A stretch of DNA of 64,000 bases from positions 1-64,000 of the forward strand of contig JAILOG010000007.1 in the NCBI GenBank assembly GCA_024690965.1. The letters run 5' to 3'. The first letter of the stretch is position 1; every line of letters starts with the position of its first letter. Of the stretch, positions 44,541 through 53,825 are shown piece by piece. This DNA is from Clostridiales bacterium. GTDB taxonomy: Bacteria > Bacillota > Clostridia > Oscillospirales > Acutalibacteraceae. The notes below the pieces were generated by a model. The model ran no database searches. It saw only the letters and a list, made by a program, of their open reading frames with translations, and was not told the DNA's origin. A program made the translations under genes and the position numbers.

Positions 44541-45287
44541 TCAGCAATATTTCCGCTTTGCTATGTTATTTAATTCTTCAAGCTGTTCGGGGCTGTTCGC
44601 GCCCAAAACGGTATCTGACGAAGCGGATTCGTATACCGATACTCTAAGTCCTTCCTCTTTTATAAGCTTTAATGTGTCTGTCAAATAATATTCTCCCGCG
44701 GCGTTGTTTGAGTTCAGCTTATCAAGAACGCATAAAAGCTTTTCTGTATTGAACCAATAGGCACCGCTGTTGACCTCTTTTATTTTCCGAACATTTTCGT
44801 CCGCGTCTTTTTGCTCAACTATTCTGTTAAAGGAACCATCGTTATTACGTATTATCCTGCCATAGCCAAAGGGATCGTCTACCCCGGCGCTTATCACGGT
44901 CGCAAAAGCATTTGTGTCTTTGTGAATTTTATAGGCCTGCGTTACGGTGTCGCTGTCCATAAAGGGAGAATCGGCGCCGAGAATCACAACATCTCCGCCT
45001 GCCTGTCTTAAAAACTCCTTTGCCATCATTACGGCGTGACCCGTTCCCAGTCTTTCCGACTGATAGGCGGTTTTTATATCTTTGTCTTTGGAGTTAAGAT
45101 ATTCTTCTATATATTCTTTTTTGCTGCCCGTTACAACGCAAATATTCTTTATACCGCTTTTTTTAACGGCATCTATTACCCAACCGAGCATAGGCTTGTT
45201 CAAAACCTCGCACAACGCCTTTGGCTTTTCCGATCTCATTCTTTTTCCCTCGCCGCCCGCGAGAATCAACGCGCTTTTATTCTGCAT
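44541..45287 (-). CDS. GlmU N-terminal-type nucleotidyltransferase without acetyltransferase domain
   Basis: A 248-aa protein from the ATG at 45287 (a TTG at 45308 is an alternative; no clear ribosome site decides). Residues 5-25 hold the uridylyltransferase signature LAGGEGKRMRSEKPKAL; LGTGHAVMMA and GADSPFMDSDTV follow as in GlmU. A full GlmU has about 450 residues with a left-handed beta-helix acetyltransferase half; here the protein ends with the first domain. It should make UDP-GlcNAc from GlcNAc-1-phosphate, with acetylation done by another protein or skipped. The usual partner prs is next to it, as in Bacillus. Confidence 0.8.
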   Translation of the reverse strand: MQNKSALILAGGEGKRMRSEKPKALCEVLNKPMLGWVIDAVKKSGIKNICVVTGSKKEYIEEYLNSKDKDIKTAYQSERLGTGHAVMMAKEFLRQAGGDVVILGADSPFMDSDTVTQAYKIHKDTNAFATVISAGVDDPFGYGRIIRNNDGSFNRIVEQKDADENVRKIKEVNSGAYWFNTEKLLCVLDKLNSNNAAGEYYLTDTLKLIKEEGLRVSVYESASSDTVLGANSPEQLEELNNIAKRKYC

Positions 45288-45514
45288 AATCAAAAACCGG
45301 CACCGCAACCCGATAAACGATCACAATGCCATCCTTTCCGAAATATTATTTTGCAAAAAGTTGCCTGAAAAATACAAATCAATTATCCCATCTTTATGCT
45401 TAAATTTCAAGATATATTATTAAAAACCCCCTTATTTTAACAATTTTTATGAAAGTTGTACATAATTTTTCTGTGTTTTGCAAGGTATTTCTAATTATAC
45501 ATTTATTTTGAATG

Positions 45515-45543
45515 TAGATATTTCCAAAATAATCTGTTATAAT
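45515..45543 (+). promoter_or_regulatory. probable ppdK promoter
   Basis: TAGATA (45515-45520), a 17-nt spacer and perfect TATAAT (45538-45543). The -35 is weak. The remainder of the 327-nt gap 45288-45614 is AT-rich and shows no gene or clear riboswitch. Confidence 0.5.
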
Positions 45544-45614
45544 ACTCATAAGGCTGCGTATAGGGATTTTTATACACAGTTAAAGAGTAACAAAGTATAC
45601 GGAGGTAGAAACCA

Positions 45615-48248
45615 ATGAGCAGAAAATGGGTTTATTTGTTCACAGAGGGCAATGCAGACATGAGAGAGCTTCTTGGCGGTAAAGGCGCAAACCTTGCCGA
45701 AATGACAAATCTCGGATTGCCTGTTCCGCAGGGCTTTACAATTACAACAGAGGCCTGCACACAATACTATGAGGACAACAGACAGATCAATGACGAAATT
45801 AAAGGTCAGATCAATGAGTATATCGTAAAAATGGAAGAGATCACCGGCAAAAAATTCGGCGATAAAGAAAATCCTCTTCTCGTTTCGGTTCGTTCCGGCG
45901 CAAGAGCTTCTATGCCCGGTATGATGGATACAATACTCAACCTCGGTCTTAACGAAGAGGTTGTAAACGTTATAGCTGAAAAATCTAACAACCCCCGCTG
46001 GGCTTGGGACTGCTACAGAAGATTTATTCAGATGTATTCTGACGTTGTTATGGAAGTCGGCAAGAAATACTTTGAAGTTCTTATCGACGAAATGAAAGAA
46101 AAAAGAGGCGTTAAGCAAGACGTTGAGCTTACCGCGGAGGACCTCAAAGAGCTTGCGGGCCAGTTTAAGGCTGAATACAAGGCAAAGATCGGCGAAGATT
46201 TCCCGAACGACCCCAAGGAGCAGCTTTTCGGCGCTATAAAAGCCGTTTTCCGTTCTTGGGACAACCCCAGAGCAAACGTTTACAGACGTGACAACGATAT
46301 CCCTTATTCCTGGGGTACAGCGGTTAACGTTCAGTCTATGGCATTCGGTAATATGGGCGACGATTGCGGCACGGGCGTTGCTTTTACAAGAGATCCCGCG
46401 ACAGGCAGCAAAGGCTTGTTTGGTGAGTTCCTTACAAACGCTCAGGGTGAAGACGTTGTCGCGGGCGTTCGTACACCTATGCACATAACCGAAATGGAAC
46501 AGAAATTCCCCGAAGCTTTCGCGCAGTTTACAGACGTATGCAAAAAGCTTGAAAGCCATTACAGAGATATGCAGGATATGGAGTTTACCGTTGAGCACGG
46601 CAAGCTTTATATGCTTCAAACAAGAAACGGCAAAAGAACAGCTCAGGCTGCTCTTAAAATCGCCTGTGACCTTGTTGACGAGGGTATGAGAACAGAAAAA
46701 GAAGCCGTTCTTATGATAGACCCCAGAAACCTCGATACACTTCTTCATCCCCAGTTCGACGCAAAAGCATTAAAGGCCGCTACACCTATCGGCAAGGGCT
46801 TGGGCGCTTCTCCGGGCGCCGCTTGCGGTAAGATAGTATTCACAGCCGAGGACGCGGAAGCATGGAATGCAAGAGGCGAAAAAGTTGTTCTCGTCCGTCT
46901 TGAGACTTCTCCCGAAGATATCACCGGTATGAAGGCTTCCCAGGGTATTCTCACAGTTCGCGGCGGTATGACATCTCACGCGGCTGTTGTTGCGCGTGGT
47001 ATGGGTACTTGCTGTGTATCCGGTTGCTCCGATATCAATATGGATGAAGCAAACAAAAAATTCACACTTGCAGGCAAGACATTCCATGAAGGCGACTTCA
47101 TTTCAATAGACGGTTCAACAGGTAACATCTACGACGGACTTATTCCTACGGTTGACGCCACAATAGCAGGCGAATTCGGAAGAATTATGGCTTGGGCAGA
47201 CAAATACAGAGTTCTTAAAGTAAGAACAAACGCAGATACACCAACAGACGCAAAGAAAGCAAGAGAGCTGGGCGCCGAGGGTATCGGACTTTGCCGTACA
47301 GAGCATATGTTCTTTGAACCTTCAAGAATAGCGGCGTTCAGAGAAATGATCTGCGCGGACACACTTGAAGAGAGAGAAGCTGCTCTGGCGAAGATTGAGC
47401 CTATGCAGCAGGGAGACTTTGAAGCTCTTTATGAGGCGCTTGAAGGTCATCCCGTTACGATCAGATTCCTTGATCCTCCGCTTCACGAGTTCGTTCCCAC
47501 AGAAGAAGCGGACATCAAACTTCTCGCGGAATCACAAGGCAAATCCGTTGAAACTATTAAGAATATAATAGCTTCTCTGCATGAGTTCAACCCGATGATG
47601 GGACACCGCGGATGCCGTTTGGCGGTAACATATCCCGAAATCGCAAAAATGCAGACAAGAGCTATCATCAAAGCTGCAATCAATGTTAAAAAGGCACATC
47701 CCGACTGGAACGTTGAGCCTGAAATTATGATTCCTCTTGTAGGCGATGTTAAAGAGCTTAAATTCGTTAAGAAGGTCGTTGTTGAAACAGCCGATGAGAT
47801 CATCGCGAAAGCAGGCAGCGATCTTAAATACGAAGTAGGTACAATGATAGAGATCCCGAGAGCTGCTCTCACAGCTGACGAGATCGCAAAAGAGGCTGAC
47901 TTCTTCTGCTTTGGTACAAACGACCTTACACAGATGACATTCGGCTTCTCAAGAGACGACGCAGGCAAGTTCCTCAACGCTTACTACGACACCAAGATCT
48001 ATGAAAACGATCCGTTCGCAAAGCTTGATCAGACAGGAGTAGGCAAGCTTATGGAAATGGCTATCAAACTCGGCAAGCCCGTAAACTCCAAGCTTCACGT
48101 TGGTATTTGCGGCGAGCACGGCGGAGACCCAACATCTGTTGAGTTCTGCCACAGCATCGGTCTTGACTATGTATCCTGCTCACCGTTCAGAGTTCCGATC
48201 GCACGTCTCGCAGCAGCCCAGGCAGCTATCAAGGGACAGGGGAAATAA
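45615..48248 (+). CDS. ppdK: pyruvate,phosphate dikinase
   Basis: An 877-aa enzyme that interconverts pyruvate, ATP and phosphate with PEP, AMP and pyrophosphate, and often replaces pyruvate kinase in anaerobes. The ATP-grasp domain begins GGKGANLAEMTNLGLPVP. The phosphohistidine is in the block GGMTSHAAVVARGMG. The PEP/pyruvate barrel carries GIGLCRTEHMFF and VGICGEHGGDP near the C-terminus. Length is typical. GGAGG lies 10 nt upstream. It forms the conserved left border of the accessory island that follows. Confidence 0.97.
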   Translation: MSRKWVYLFTEGNADMRELLGGKGANLAEMTNLGLPVPQGFTITTEACTQYYEDNRQINDEIKGQINEYIVKMEEITGKKFGDKENPLLVSVRSGARASMPGMMDTILNLGLNEEVVNVIAEKSNNPRWAWDCYRRFIQMYSDVVMEVGKKYFEVLIDEMKEKRGVKQDVELTAEDLKELAGQFKAEYKAKIGEDFPNDPKEQLFGAIKAVFRSWDNPRANVYRRDNDIPYSWGTAVNVQSMAFGNMGDDCGTGVAFTRDPATGSKGLFGEFLTNAQGEDVVAGVRTPMHITEMEQKFPEAFAQFTDVCKKLESHYRDMQDMEFTVEHGKLYMLQTRNGKRTAQAALKIACDLVDEGMRTEKEAVLMIDPRNLDTLLHPQFDAKALKAATPIGKGLGASPGAACGKIVFTAEDAEAWNARGEKVVLVRLETSPEDITGMKASQGILTVRGGMTSHAAVVARGMGTCCVSGCSDINMDEANKKFTLAGKTFHEGDFISIDGSTGNIYDGLIPTVDATIAGEFGRIMAWADKYRVLKVRTNADTPTDAKKARELGAEGIGLCRTEHMFFEPSRIAAFREMICADTLEEREAALAKIEPMQQGDFEALYEALEGHPVTIRFLDPPLHEFVPTEEADIKLLAESQGKSVETIKNIIASLHEFNPMMGHRGCRLAVTYPEIAKMQTRAIIKAAINVKKAHPDWNVEPEIMIPLVGDVKELKFVKKVVVETADEIIAKAGSDLKYEVGTMIEIPRAALTADEIAKEADFFCFGTNDLTQMTFGFSRDDAGKFLNAYYDTKIYENDPFAKLDQTGVGKLMEMAIKLGKPVNSKLHVGICGEHGGDPTSVEFCHSIGLDYVSCSPFRVPIARLAAAQAAIKGQGK

Positions 48249-48261
48249 TTTTTCCAAGCCC

Positions 48262-48384
48262 TTAAAAATCGCTGAATTGATCGTTGATGAGGCGTACGCC
48301 CGCGAGTTTGTCAAAACCGCACCGAGCGTCCACCACTTCAAGACAAGTCAGTGGAAAGATATCAGGATTGATATTTTAATTTAA
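48262..48384 (+). pseudogene. possible 3' remnant of a gene after ppdK
   Basis: A frame open from before the ppdK stop reads, in 48262-48384, about 40 residues of normal protein-like composition (LKIAELIVDEAYAREFVK, then KTSQWKDIRIDILI) and stops. It has no start codon or ribosome site of its own. It could be the C-terminal leftover of a gene removed when the island inserted, or chance coding. I do not recognise the family. Confidence 0.25.
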
Positions 48385-48452
48385 ACAATATTAATTAAAA
48401 GATCCCTCTGTCGGATAGCCGGCAGGGGGAACTTTGGAATATGGAGCAAAAT

Positions 48453-49124
48453 ATGAGTATGAACAATTATAGTCAAGAGATTCTAGCAAACATGGTTTTT
48501 GAATTCATATTTGGATGTGCTATGCGCGATGCCATCTTGCAGCAAGCATTTAAAGGGAAAAAGGATTGGGTTGGAAAGGACAAGCAAGCAAAAATTCATT
48601 TGCGTAAGTACATAGATAAGCTTTTCGAAAACGAATTCAAAACCCAGCAAGACCATGATGATTATTTTCTCAAAACAGCCAACGCTATTTGTAAATCAAT
48701 CAATAATCATAAGACGAAAGAAGCCACGGATTCTTTTAGTTTTGGCAACGCACAAAAGCTGATAAATATGACTGCAAAGTATCTTTATATCATGTGTTAT
48801 TCAAGCCCAGAGTTAAGGAATAGATTTCGGTTTTGCCATTGCCCACTTGATTCTATAATGCTTAAAACCGTTTGGAAACAATATGGCGAGAGAAATGGCA
48901 GCGCCATAAGAAGGCAAGAACTCAATATAAACACAGTATTTTGTGCATCTTGGGGTGATGAAGATCTGAACGAAAATGGTGTGCAACTGGAAATAAAGTC
49001 TTTTCCTGCTCGATACGCAGCATTTCAAAAAGCGGTTAAAGAATTGATTGGAGAAAACAATATTTACTCAATAGAATATGATTATTTGTATTGGAATAAT
49101 AATCTTAACAGTGAAAATGTATAA
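48453..49124 (+). CDS. hypothetical protein at the island border
   Basis: A 223-aa protein. The start at 48453 is preceded by TGGAG with 6-nt spacing; an ATG at 48441 is possible. No signal peptide or transmembrane helix is seen. Conspicuous features are a Cys pair in FRFCHCPLDS and an acidic C-terminal half with NINTVFCASWGDEDLNENGVQLEI. It is not recognised. It is AT-rich and stands alone between ppdK and the reader-nuclease-like gene. A stem (CCCTCTG/CAGGGGG, about 48402-48427) lies just upstream and lacks a T-run. Confidence 0.6.
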   Translation: MSMNNYSQEILANMVFEFIFGCAMRDAILQQAFKGKKDWVGKDKQAKIHLRKYIDKLFENEFKTQQDHDDYFLKTANAICKSINNHKTKEATDSFSFGNAQKLINMTAKYLYIMCYSSPELRNRFRFCHCPLDSIMLKTVWKQYGERNGSAIRRQELNINTVFCASWGDEDLNENGVQLEIKSFPARYAAFQKAVKELIGENNIYSIEYDYLYWNNNLNSENV

Positions 49125-49227
49125 GTTTAAAATATAATGAATGTAGAATCAGAATCTTTTTCGTAAGTTTTAACCGCAAGTTTAAACATAAATTTACCTT
49201 TATATAAACTACCGACATATATGCCCG

Positions 49228-49240
49228 TTAAGCAGGATTA
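49228..49240 (+). repeat. left arm of a 13-bp inverted repeat around the 304-aa gene
   Basis: TTAAGCAGGATTA, the exact reverse complement of 50214-50226. The two arms lie 39 nt before the start and 19 nt after the stop of the gene they bracket. Confidence 0.4.
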
Positions 49241-49279
49241 TAGAATTTTAAAAACAAAATAAAGAAGGGGTGTATTGAA

Positions 49280-50194
49280 ATGAAAGAAAAAATGCCACGG
49301 GTTTGGTGGGTCCAATGCAAGCCGTTTGGCAAAAGCGAAAGAAACTCAGACGCTGCCAAAAAGTTTCAAAACGATTGCCTTGAACATAATTTTTTCGGAA
49401 TGGGATGGAAGAGTTATAAATTCGATGAGTATTCAGGAAAAGAATATAATGAAGACATAGCAAGCAAATATAAAAATGAACTTCACAATAGAACTTTTAC
49501 ACGTGCTCTGAATCTATATGGTGAAATGAAACAAGGTGATATTGTTTTCACAAGACTAAACGAAATCTATTATTTGGGCATTATCTCCTTTATTCCTCGT
49601 ATATCCAATCACGAAAGGCTTTCTTGGTATTCAGAAGTTAAACAGGGTTGGATTAAACTTGGAACCGGCAAGGAAATTCCTCACCATATACGCGGAAAGA
49701 TTTCCGGTAAGAAATATCAAGGAACCGTTGCGGAAATTGATGGATTGTCTGCTTTAACTCTTATTGATTTAGCTGGGATTAAATGCGCCAAACGCAAAAT
49801 AAATGAAAATAATTTTTATGAAGCAATCAGCGATGAGGATCTCGAAGATTTGATGGCTCATTACATGAGTTACAAAAACAGCAAATATATTTTCCTTCCT
49901 TCTTCTTGCAAAAAAAACACACCGGGAATTGAGTATGTAATGTACGACCCAATAACTGAAAAAAGTATTGTATGTCAAACAAAAGTCAAGCAGCGCATTG
50001 ATATTGGAGAATATTTGGGTGATAATTATAGAAAGTATGAAACAATATATTTGTTTTCCGGTGCTGGGTATGACAATTACAATCCAAATGAGTTAAATAA
50101 CGTATATATAGTTGAGCGTAAAGAATTATACGATATTATGAAGAATAATAAACATTTCTCAAATATTGTAAGTCAACACTTTAGTTTTGTGTAA
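49280..50194 (+). CDS. putative restriction-type protein: PUA/EVE-like domain plus Mrr-like nuclease
   Basis: A 304-aa protein. The N-terminal half (residues 5-165) has a pattern of a PUA/EVE-type reader: RVWWVQCKP at the start and GDIVFTRLNEIYYLGIISFIP near 86-106. The C-terminal half (about 200-304) may be a PD-(D/E)xK fold of the Mrr type: GIEYVMYDPITEKSIVCQTK with Asp223 and the QxK triad at 233-235. Such reader-nuclease fusions cut modified DNA in type IV restriction. Both assignments are inference from short motifs. AGAAGGGG lies upstream. Monocistronic and bracketed by a 13-bp inverted repeat. Confidence 0.5.
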   Translation: MKEKMPRVWWVQCKPFGKSERNSDAAKKFQNDCLEHNFFGMGWKSYKFDEYSGKEYNEDIASKYKNELHNRTFTRALNLYGEMKQGDIVFTRLNEIYYLGIISFIPRISNHERLSWYSEVKQGWIKLGTGKEIPHHIRGKISGKKYQGTVAEIDGLSALTLIDLAGIKCAKRKINENNFYEAISDEDLEDLMAHYMSYKNSKYIFLPSSCKKNTPGIEYVMYDPITEKSIVCQTKVKQRIDIGEYLGDNYRKYETIYLFSGAGYDNYNPNELNNVYIVERKELYDIMKNNKHFSNIVSQHFSFV

Positions 50195-50213
50195 TGTGAA
50201 AAGTATTGAGCAT

Positions 50214-50226
50214 TAATCCTGCTTAA
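50214..50226 (-). repeat. right arm of the 13-bp inverted repeat
   Basis: TAATCCTGCTTAA, the exact reverse complement of 49228-49240. From here to the next gene at 50420 the sequence is AT-rich without another gene. Confidence 0.4.
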
Positions 50227-50419
50227 TGATCCTACCGGTGTAGCATTTCGTGTGACAAGGTACACACATTTATATTAAGGCAACAGCGAATACAGTTCCA
50301 ATATGAGATGAAAAATGTTGACATTACGAAGAAAAAATGACAATCCGTAATTGAAAAATCGCACATTTTTGTTTTCGCCTCCTTTACGGTACAATGGTAT
50401 CGCAAAGGAGGTATTGCAT

Positions 50420-50716
50420 ATGAAAGATAACTTAAAAACCGTAGGAATGTTCGGACAACTGCATTATCAGCACTTGAAGCAAACAAAGCCAAGCGTTATA
50501 GGTGTCATGCGAATGAACATGAATCTTATTCCCTATCTGCAAAGCGTGGACGCACAGGCTAATGAAATGCTTTTTCAGCTGGTAAACCAAATCGCCAAGC
50601 AGGAAGGTGTTACCGAAGAACTGAAACGCCGCGACCAAATGGCGTGGATAGGTGCGATGAACAATATCCATGCTCGCGCAAAGGAAATCGTAATGAATGA
50701 GGTGGTTTTAGTATGA
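50420..50716 (+). CDS. TnpV family transposon-encoded protein
   Basis: A 98-aa protein. The start at 50420 follows AAAGGAGG by 8 nt. The second half matches TnpV: DAQANEMLFQLVNQIAKQEG, VTEELKRRDQMAWIGAMNNI and ARAKEIVMNEV. TnpV genes are cargo of clostridial mobile elements; the function is unknown. It is translationally coupled to the next gene (ATGA overlap at 50713). No transposase or integrase is visible in the window, so this may be a relic of an element. Confidence 0.8.
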   Translation: MKDNLKTVGMFGQLHYQHLKQTKPSVIGVMRMNMNLIPYLQSVDAQANEMLFQLVNQIAKQEGVTEELKRRDQMAWIGAMNNIHARAKEIVMNEVVLV

Positions 50717-50997
50717 CGGTACTTGAAGATTTGTGGTACGGCAGAATAATTCCATGGGAAATGTTTGTGAGGAATGATCCGCAATTAAAAAGCCTGCTCT
50801 CTCTTTCGGGCAAAAACTACGACAAACTTACTGCTGATTTCACAGAGAAACAAATGGAAATGCTTGAAAAGTATAAGGATATACTATGTGAAATGAACTC
50901 TTATACCGAGCAAGCGGCGTTTAAATATGGCTTTGCGCTTGGGGTAAGGTTGATGATTGAAAGTGTACAGATAAAACTTGATAACAATAGTGTGTGA
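50713..50997 (+). CDS. DUF6809-like small protein
   Basis: A 94-aa protein starting inside the stop codon of the TnpV gene. It begins with TVLEDLWYGRIIPWE and ends with YGFALGVRLMIESVQ, the layout I associate with DUF6809, a constant neighbour of TnpV in mobile elements of Clostridia. Helical and soluble; function unknown. Confidence 0.7.
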   Translation: MTVLEDLWYGRIIPWEMFVRNDPQLKSLLSLSGKNYDKLTADFTEKQMEMLEKYKDILCEMNSYTEQAAFKYGFALGVRLMIESVQIKLDNNSV

Positions 50998-51004
50998 ATG
51001 AAAT

Positions 51005-51168
51005 GGCGGAGCTTCGGCTCTGCCTTTCTTCATACAGTTAAATATATCTGTATGAAGAAAGTATTGGTTTCCTAGGACCACATTGACTGTAAAATATTCG
51101 ATAGGCTTGCCCCGGAGGTCAGCGGTTTAAGTTCTTTATCTTCAAGTGTAAACGGCTTGAAGATAAAG
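51005..51168. other. cluster of three perfect or near-perfect hairpins between convergent genes
   Basis: GGCGGAGC-TTCG-GCTCTGCC (51005-51024) followed by TTTCTT is a terminator for the TnpV pair. Directly after it comes a perfect 13-bp inverted repeat TTTCTTCATACAG/CTGTATGAAGAAA (51025-51037/51048-51060). A second perfect 13-bp inverted repeat CTTTATCTTCAAG/CTTGAAGATAAAG lies at 51134-51146/51156-51168. The last lacks a T-run on either side, so it may be an RNA structure or a recombination site rather than a terminator. Confidence 0.55.
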
Positions 51169-51220
51169 ATTAGGTGGTTTTAGTTTTGAATGAGAATTAA
51201 ATTAAACTTATAATTGAAGA

Positions 51221-53824
51221 TTACCATTCTTCGATTTCAAACTTACTCATATGCCCGTAAAGGAAATATTCGCACTCTTCATAATTCTTAAATTTGTGCT
51301 CTTGCTCTCTAAACACTTTGTCGTGGTATTTATAGTCACGATGCAAAAGTTCATGGTAAATCACAAATTTCACAACTTCCCTGGGAACATCCTTTGAATT
51401 CAAAACACAGTTTATTACGATGCTGTTATCTCTGTAATAATAACATCCGTAATACCCTTTATATGCTTTGTCAGTCCAACGTATTGACGAAATTCCGTCA
51501 TATGCACCGTGGAACATCTCACCCTTTACTTCCTGTACAAGTTTAGAGAGATCATAATAACGAGTTCTGTCAAAAGATATTTCTTCATCAGGTAGCTCTG
51601 TTACCCGACAGCCATATACAGGTTGTTTTCCATTATAAATATACGCTTGAAAAACTTTACTCGCATAAGTCTCCCAGCTACCGTAAATCTCTTCTGCTAA
51701 CCGATATGTTTTATATGCTTCCTCAGCCAGCATCAAAAAGTCTGATTTCTCATCGATTGCCTTTTTTGCAATGAGGTATGGATCAACCTTTTTACGGTCA
51801 ACAAATGCATGAACCATAGGTTCTTCCTCAAAGTTTTTAAGGTTATCAATCAAAAGCGCAATTTCACGTTCGCTCGGTCGCATACAAAAGCCGGAAAAGT
51901 ATTTTTCTATTAAATCAGAAACATCAACAAAATCTTTAGAAAGAATCTCCTTTTTGTCTTTCATAAGATTTATATATCCCTTGATCTGATCTTCAAAAAC
52001 AAGCAGCGGATAATCATAGCCATCCTCGTCAATCAAAGGATACCAACCGGCCGGAAGCGTTATTGTGCTGTTGTATGATGTTGCCTTAGCAGATAATATG
52101 TTATATGCCTCTTTGCAAAGTTCCCAAGAATAGATTTCTTCCTTTTCTTGCGGTGATGCAGGTTTATTATCATATTGAACATTGTCTGTGTTGTTTGCAT
52201 CGTATGTTTCGCTAAATAACCACTTAGGATTCAGCCATTTGTTAAATACTGTCCATTTATCATTGAAATCAACAAGATTTACCTTCTCTGTCCCTCCTGC
52301 TTGAACGCCTCTCATGCCCCTTCCAATCATTTGCATAAGCAAGCCTTCACTTTGTGTAGGTCTTGTTAAAAATACAGTTTCAATACTCGGAACATCGCTA
52401 CCTTCTGTCATTATGTTGACATTTACAAGTACATCTATTCTTTCATCTTCTGTTTTTCCTTTTTTAAATTGCTCTATTATGTAGGAATTATCAGACTTGC
52501 CTGAATAAATACAGTCACATTTGACACCGCGTTTTTTCAATTCTTCACAAAGAAGCCTGCAATGTATGATGTTAAGCGCAAAAATCAAAGTCTTTCCGTA
52601 TTTTTCGGCATTATTAAGATATTCATCAATAATAATACTGTTTCGTGATGTACAAGCAGCTATTTTGCCGAGCAATGACTCAGGAAGCTCACCTCGTTGT
52701 TTAATTCTTCGAGCCTCGTCTTCGGTGATTACGGGTTCAAAATCCTCGTTTGTGTCTATATTTACGAATACAGGATCTGCAAGTATTCCTTTACAAATAA
52801 GATTTGAAAGAGAAATATTGTAAATGATATTGTTATCAAAGAGCTTCAGCAAGCCGGCGCTGTTATGATAATTGTTGCGTACAGGCGTTGCTGTAAGACC
52901 TAAAATCTTGGCATCCGGTCGATATTTAAGCAGATACTTTATAGTGTCACTATAGGAGCGCGCAAGGGTATGATGCGATTCATCAATAACAATCATAAGT
53001 TTTTTATTTGTTATTCTTTTGAGATGCTTTTGATTTCTGCAAATAGATTGTATACTTCCAATTATTATATTATCGTTTTTATCAACTGATTTAATACTTT
53101 GATGCTCGGAAGAAACACAGCTTATTTTATAATTCTTTATATCGGGGTTTTCCAGTTTTGAAAGACCCGCATATTTATAGAAGCATTCGGCTGCTTGATT
53201 TATAAGCATGTGGCGATGAACTATCCATAATATCTGATAACCCTGACTTATCATTTTTCTAATCAAAAAATATGATGCTGTTCTGCTTTTTCCGCTGCCC
53301 GTAGGCATTACGAGAATTCCTCTTTGATTATCATCCTTGATAAAGTGCTTTTCCAAAGCCTTTACGGCATCCTGCTGAAAGTCATAAAGAGGTATGTCTT
53401 CAACGGGTGTTTCTCGCATATTCAGAGATATATTATATTTAAATTTCGTGTTTTCCGAGAATATTACATCTACACCGCCGATTTTAACTAAAGCTGTTAT
53501 ATATGTAGTCATCAGGCTTTTTGTAGTAGGCTTTTGCTTAAGATTTTTTAATTTTGTTTTTGTATCATTCCCAAATATATTTAAGGTGCTGAAAACTTTT
53601 TTAAGAATATCCGGATAATTACACAAAAGCTTGTCCTCAATAATGTTGCGGTAGTTTTTTATAAAGGTGAAGTCCGGCTCGTCACAAATCATATTCATTG
53701 AGCAAACAAGGTCATCTTTTTCATCTGTTTCATATAATGGACGAAAATCTTCATTTGTTTCGGGGGAATACACTATTGCTTTCAAGAATTCATTATCAAA
53801 ATTTTCCCATGAAAAGTATTTCAT
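51221..53824 (-). CDS. superfamily 2 helicase fused to an HELLH metallopeptidase-like domain
   Basis: An 867-aa protein. Residues 1-135 are an unassigned N-terminus. Residues 145-510 are a superfamily 2 DEAD/DEAH-type helicase: Walker A MPTGSGKS (173-180), DESH (281-284), TATP (311-314), and QMIGRGMRG (498-506). Residues 520-765 are helical and unassigned. The C-terminus (about 766-867) has YHELLHRDYKYHDKVF with the zinc motif HELLH at 824-828 and further His at 834 and 843, as in SprT/WSS1-like or M48-like minimal metallopeptidases. The combination suggests translocation on nucleic acid with cleavage of a bound protein. GGAGG lies upstream, and the start is 1 nt past the stop of the 214-aa gene. 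Last gene of a four-gene operon; a defence role is inferred from island context. Confidence 0.75.
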   Translation of the reverse strand: MKYFSWENFDNEFLKAIVYSPETNEDFRPLYETDEKDDLVCSMNMICDEPDFTFIKNYRNIIEDKLLCNYPDILKKVFSTLNIFGNDTKTKLKNLKQKPTTKSLMTTYITALVKIGGVDVIFSENTKFKYNISLNMRETPVEDIPLYDFQQDAVKALEKHFIKDDNQRGILVMPTGSGKSRTASYFLIRKMISQGYQILWIVHRHMLINQAAECFYKYAGLSKLENPDIKNYKISCVSSEHQSIKSVDKNDNIIIGSIQSICRNQKHLKRITNKKLMIVIDESHHTLARSYSDTIKYLLKYRPDAKILGLTATPVRNNYHNSAGLLKLFDNNIIYNISLSNLICKGILADPVFVNIDTNEDFEPVITEDEARRIKQRGELPESLLGKIAACTSRNSIIIDEYLNNAEKYGKTLIFALNIIHCRLLCEELKKRGVKCDCIYSGKSDNSYIIEQFKKGKTEDERIDVLVNVNIMTEGSDVPSIETVFLTRPTQSEGLLMQMIGRGMRGVQAGGTEKVNLVDFNDKWTVFNKWLNPKWLFSETYDANNTDNVQYDNKPASPQEKEEIYSWELCKEAYNILSAKATSYNSTITLPAGWYPLIDEDGYDYPLLVFEDQIKGYINLMKDKKEILSKDFVDVSDLIEKYFSGFCMRPSEREIALLIDNLKNFEEEPMVHAFVDRKKVDPYLIAKKAIDEKSDFLMLAEEAYKTYRLAEEIYGSWETYASKVFQAYIYNGKQPVYGCRVTELPDEEISFDRTRYYDLSKLVQEVKGEMFHGAYDGISSIRWTDKAYKGYYGCYYYRDNSIVINCVLNSKDVPREVVKFVIYHELLHRDYKYHDKVFREQEHKFKNYEECEYFLYGHMSKFEIEEW

Positions 53825-53825
53825 A

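Noticed and set aside
45570-46748. A 392-codon minus-strand frame opposite ppdK
   Set aside because: It is a shadow of the ppdK codon pattern with a Cys/Phe/His-rich, unlikely protein and no ribosome site.
48402-48427. The 11-bp stem after ppdK as an intrinsic terminator
   Set aside because: No T-run follows on the plus strand, and it lies over 150 nt after the stop codon.
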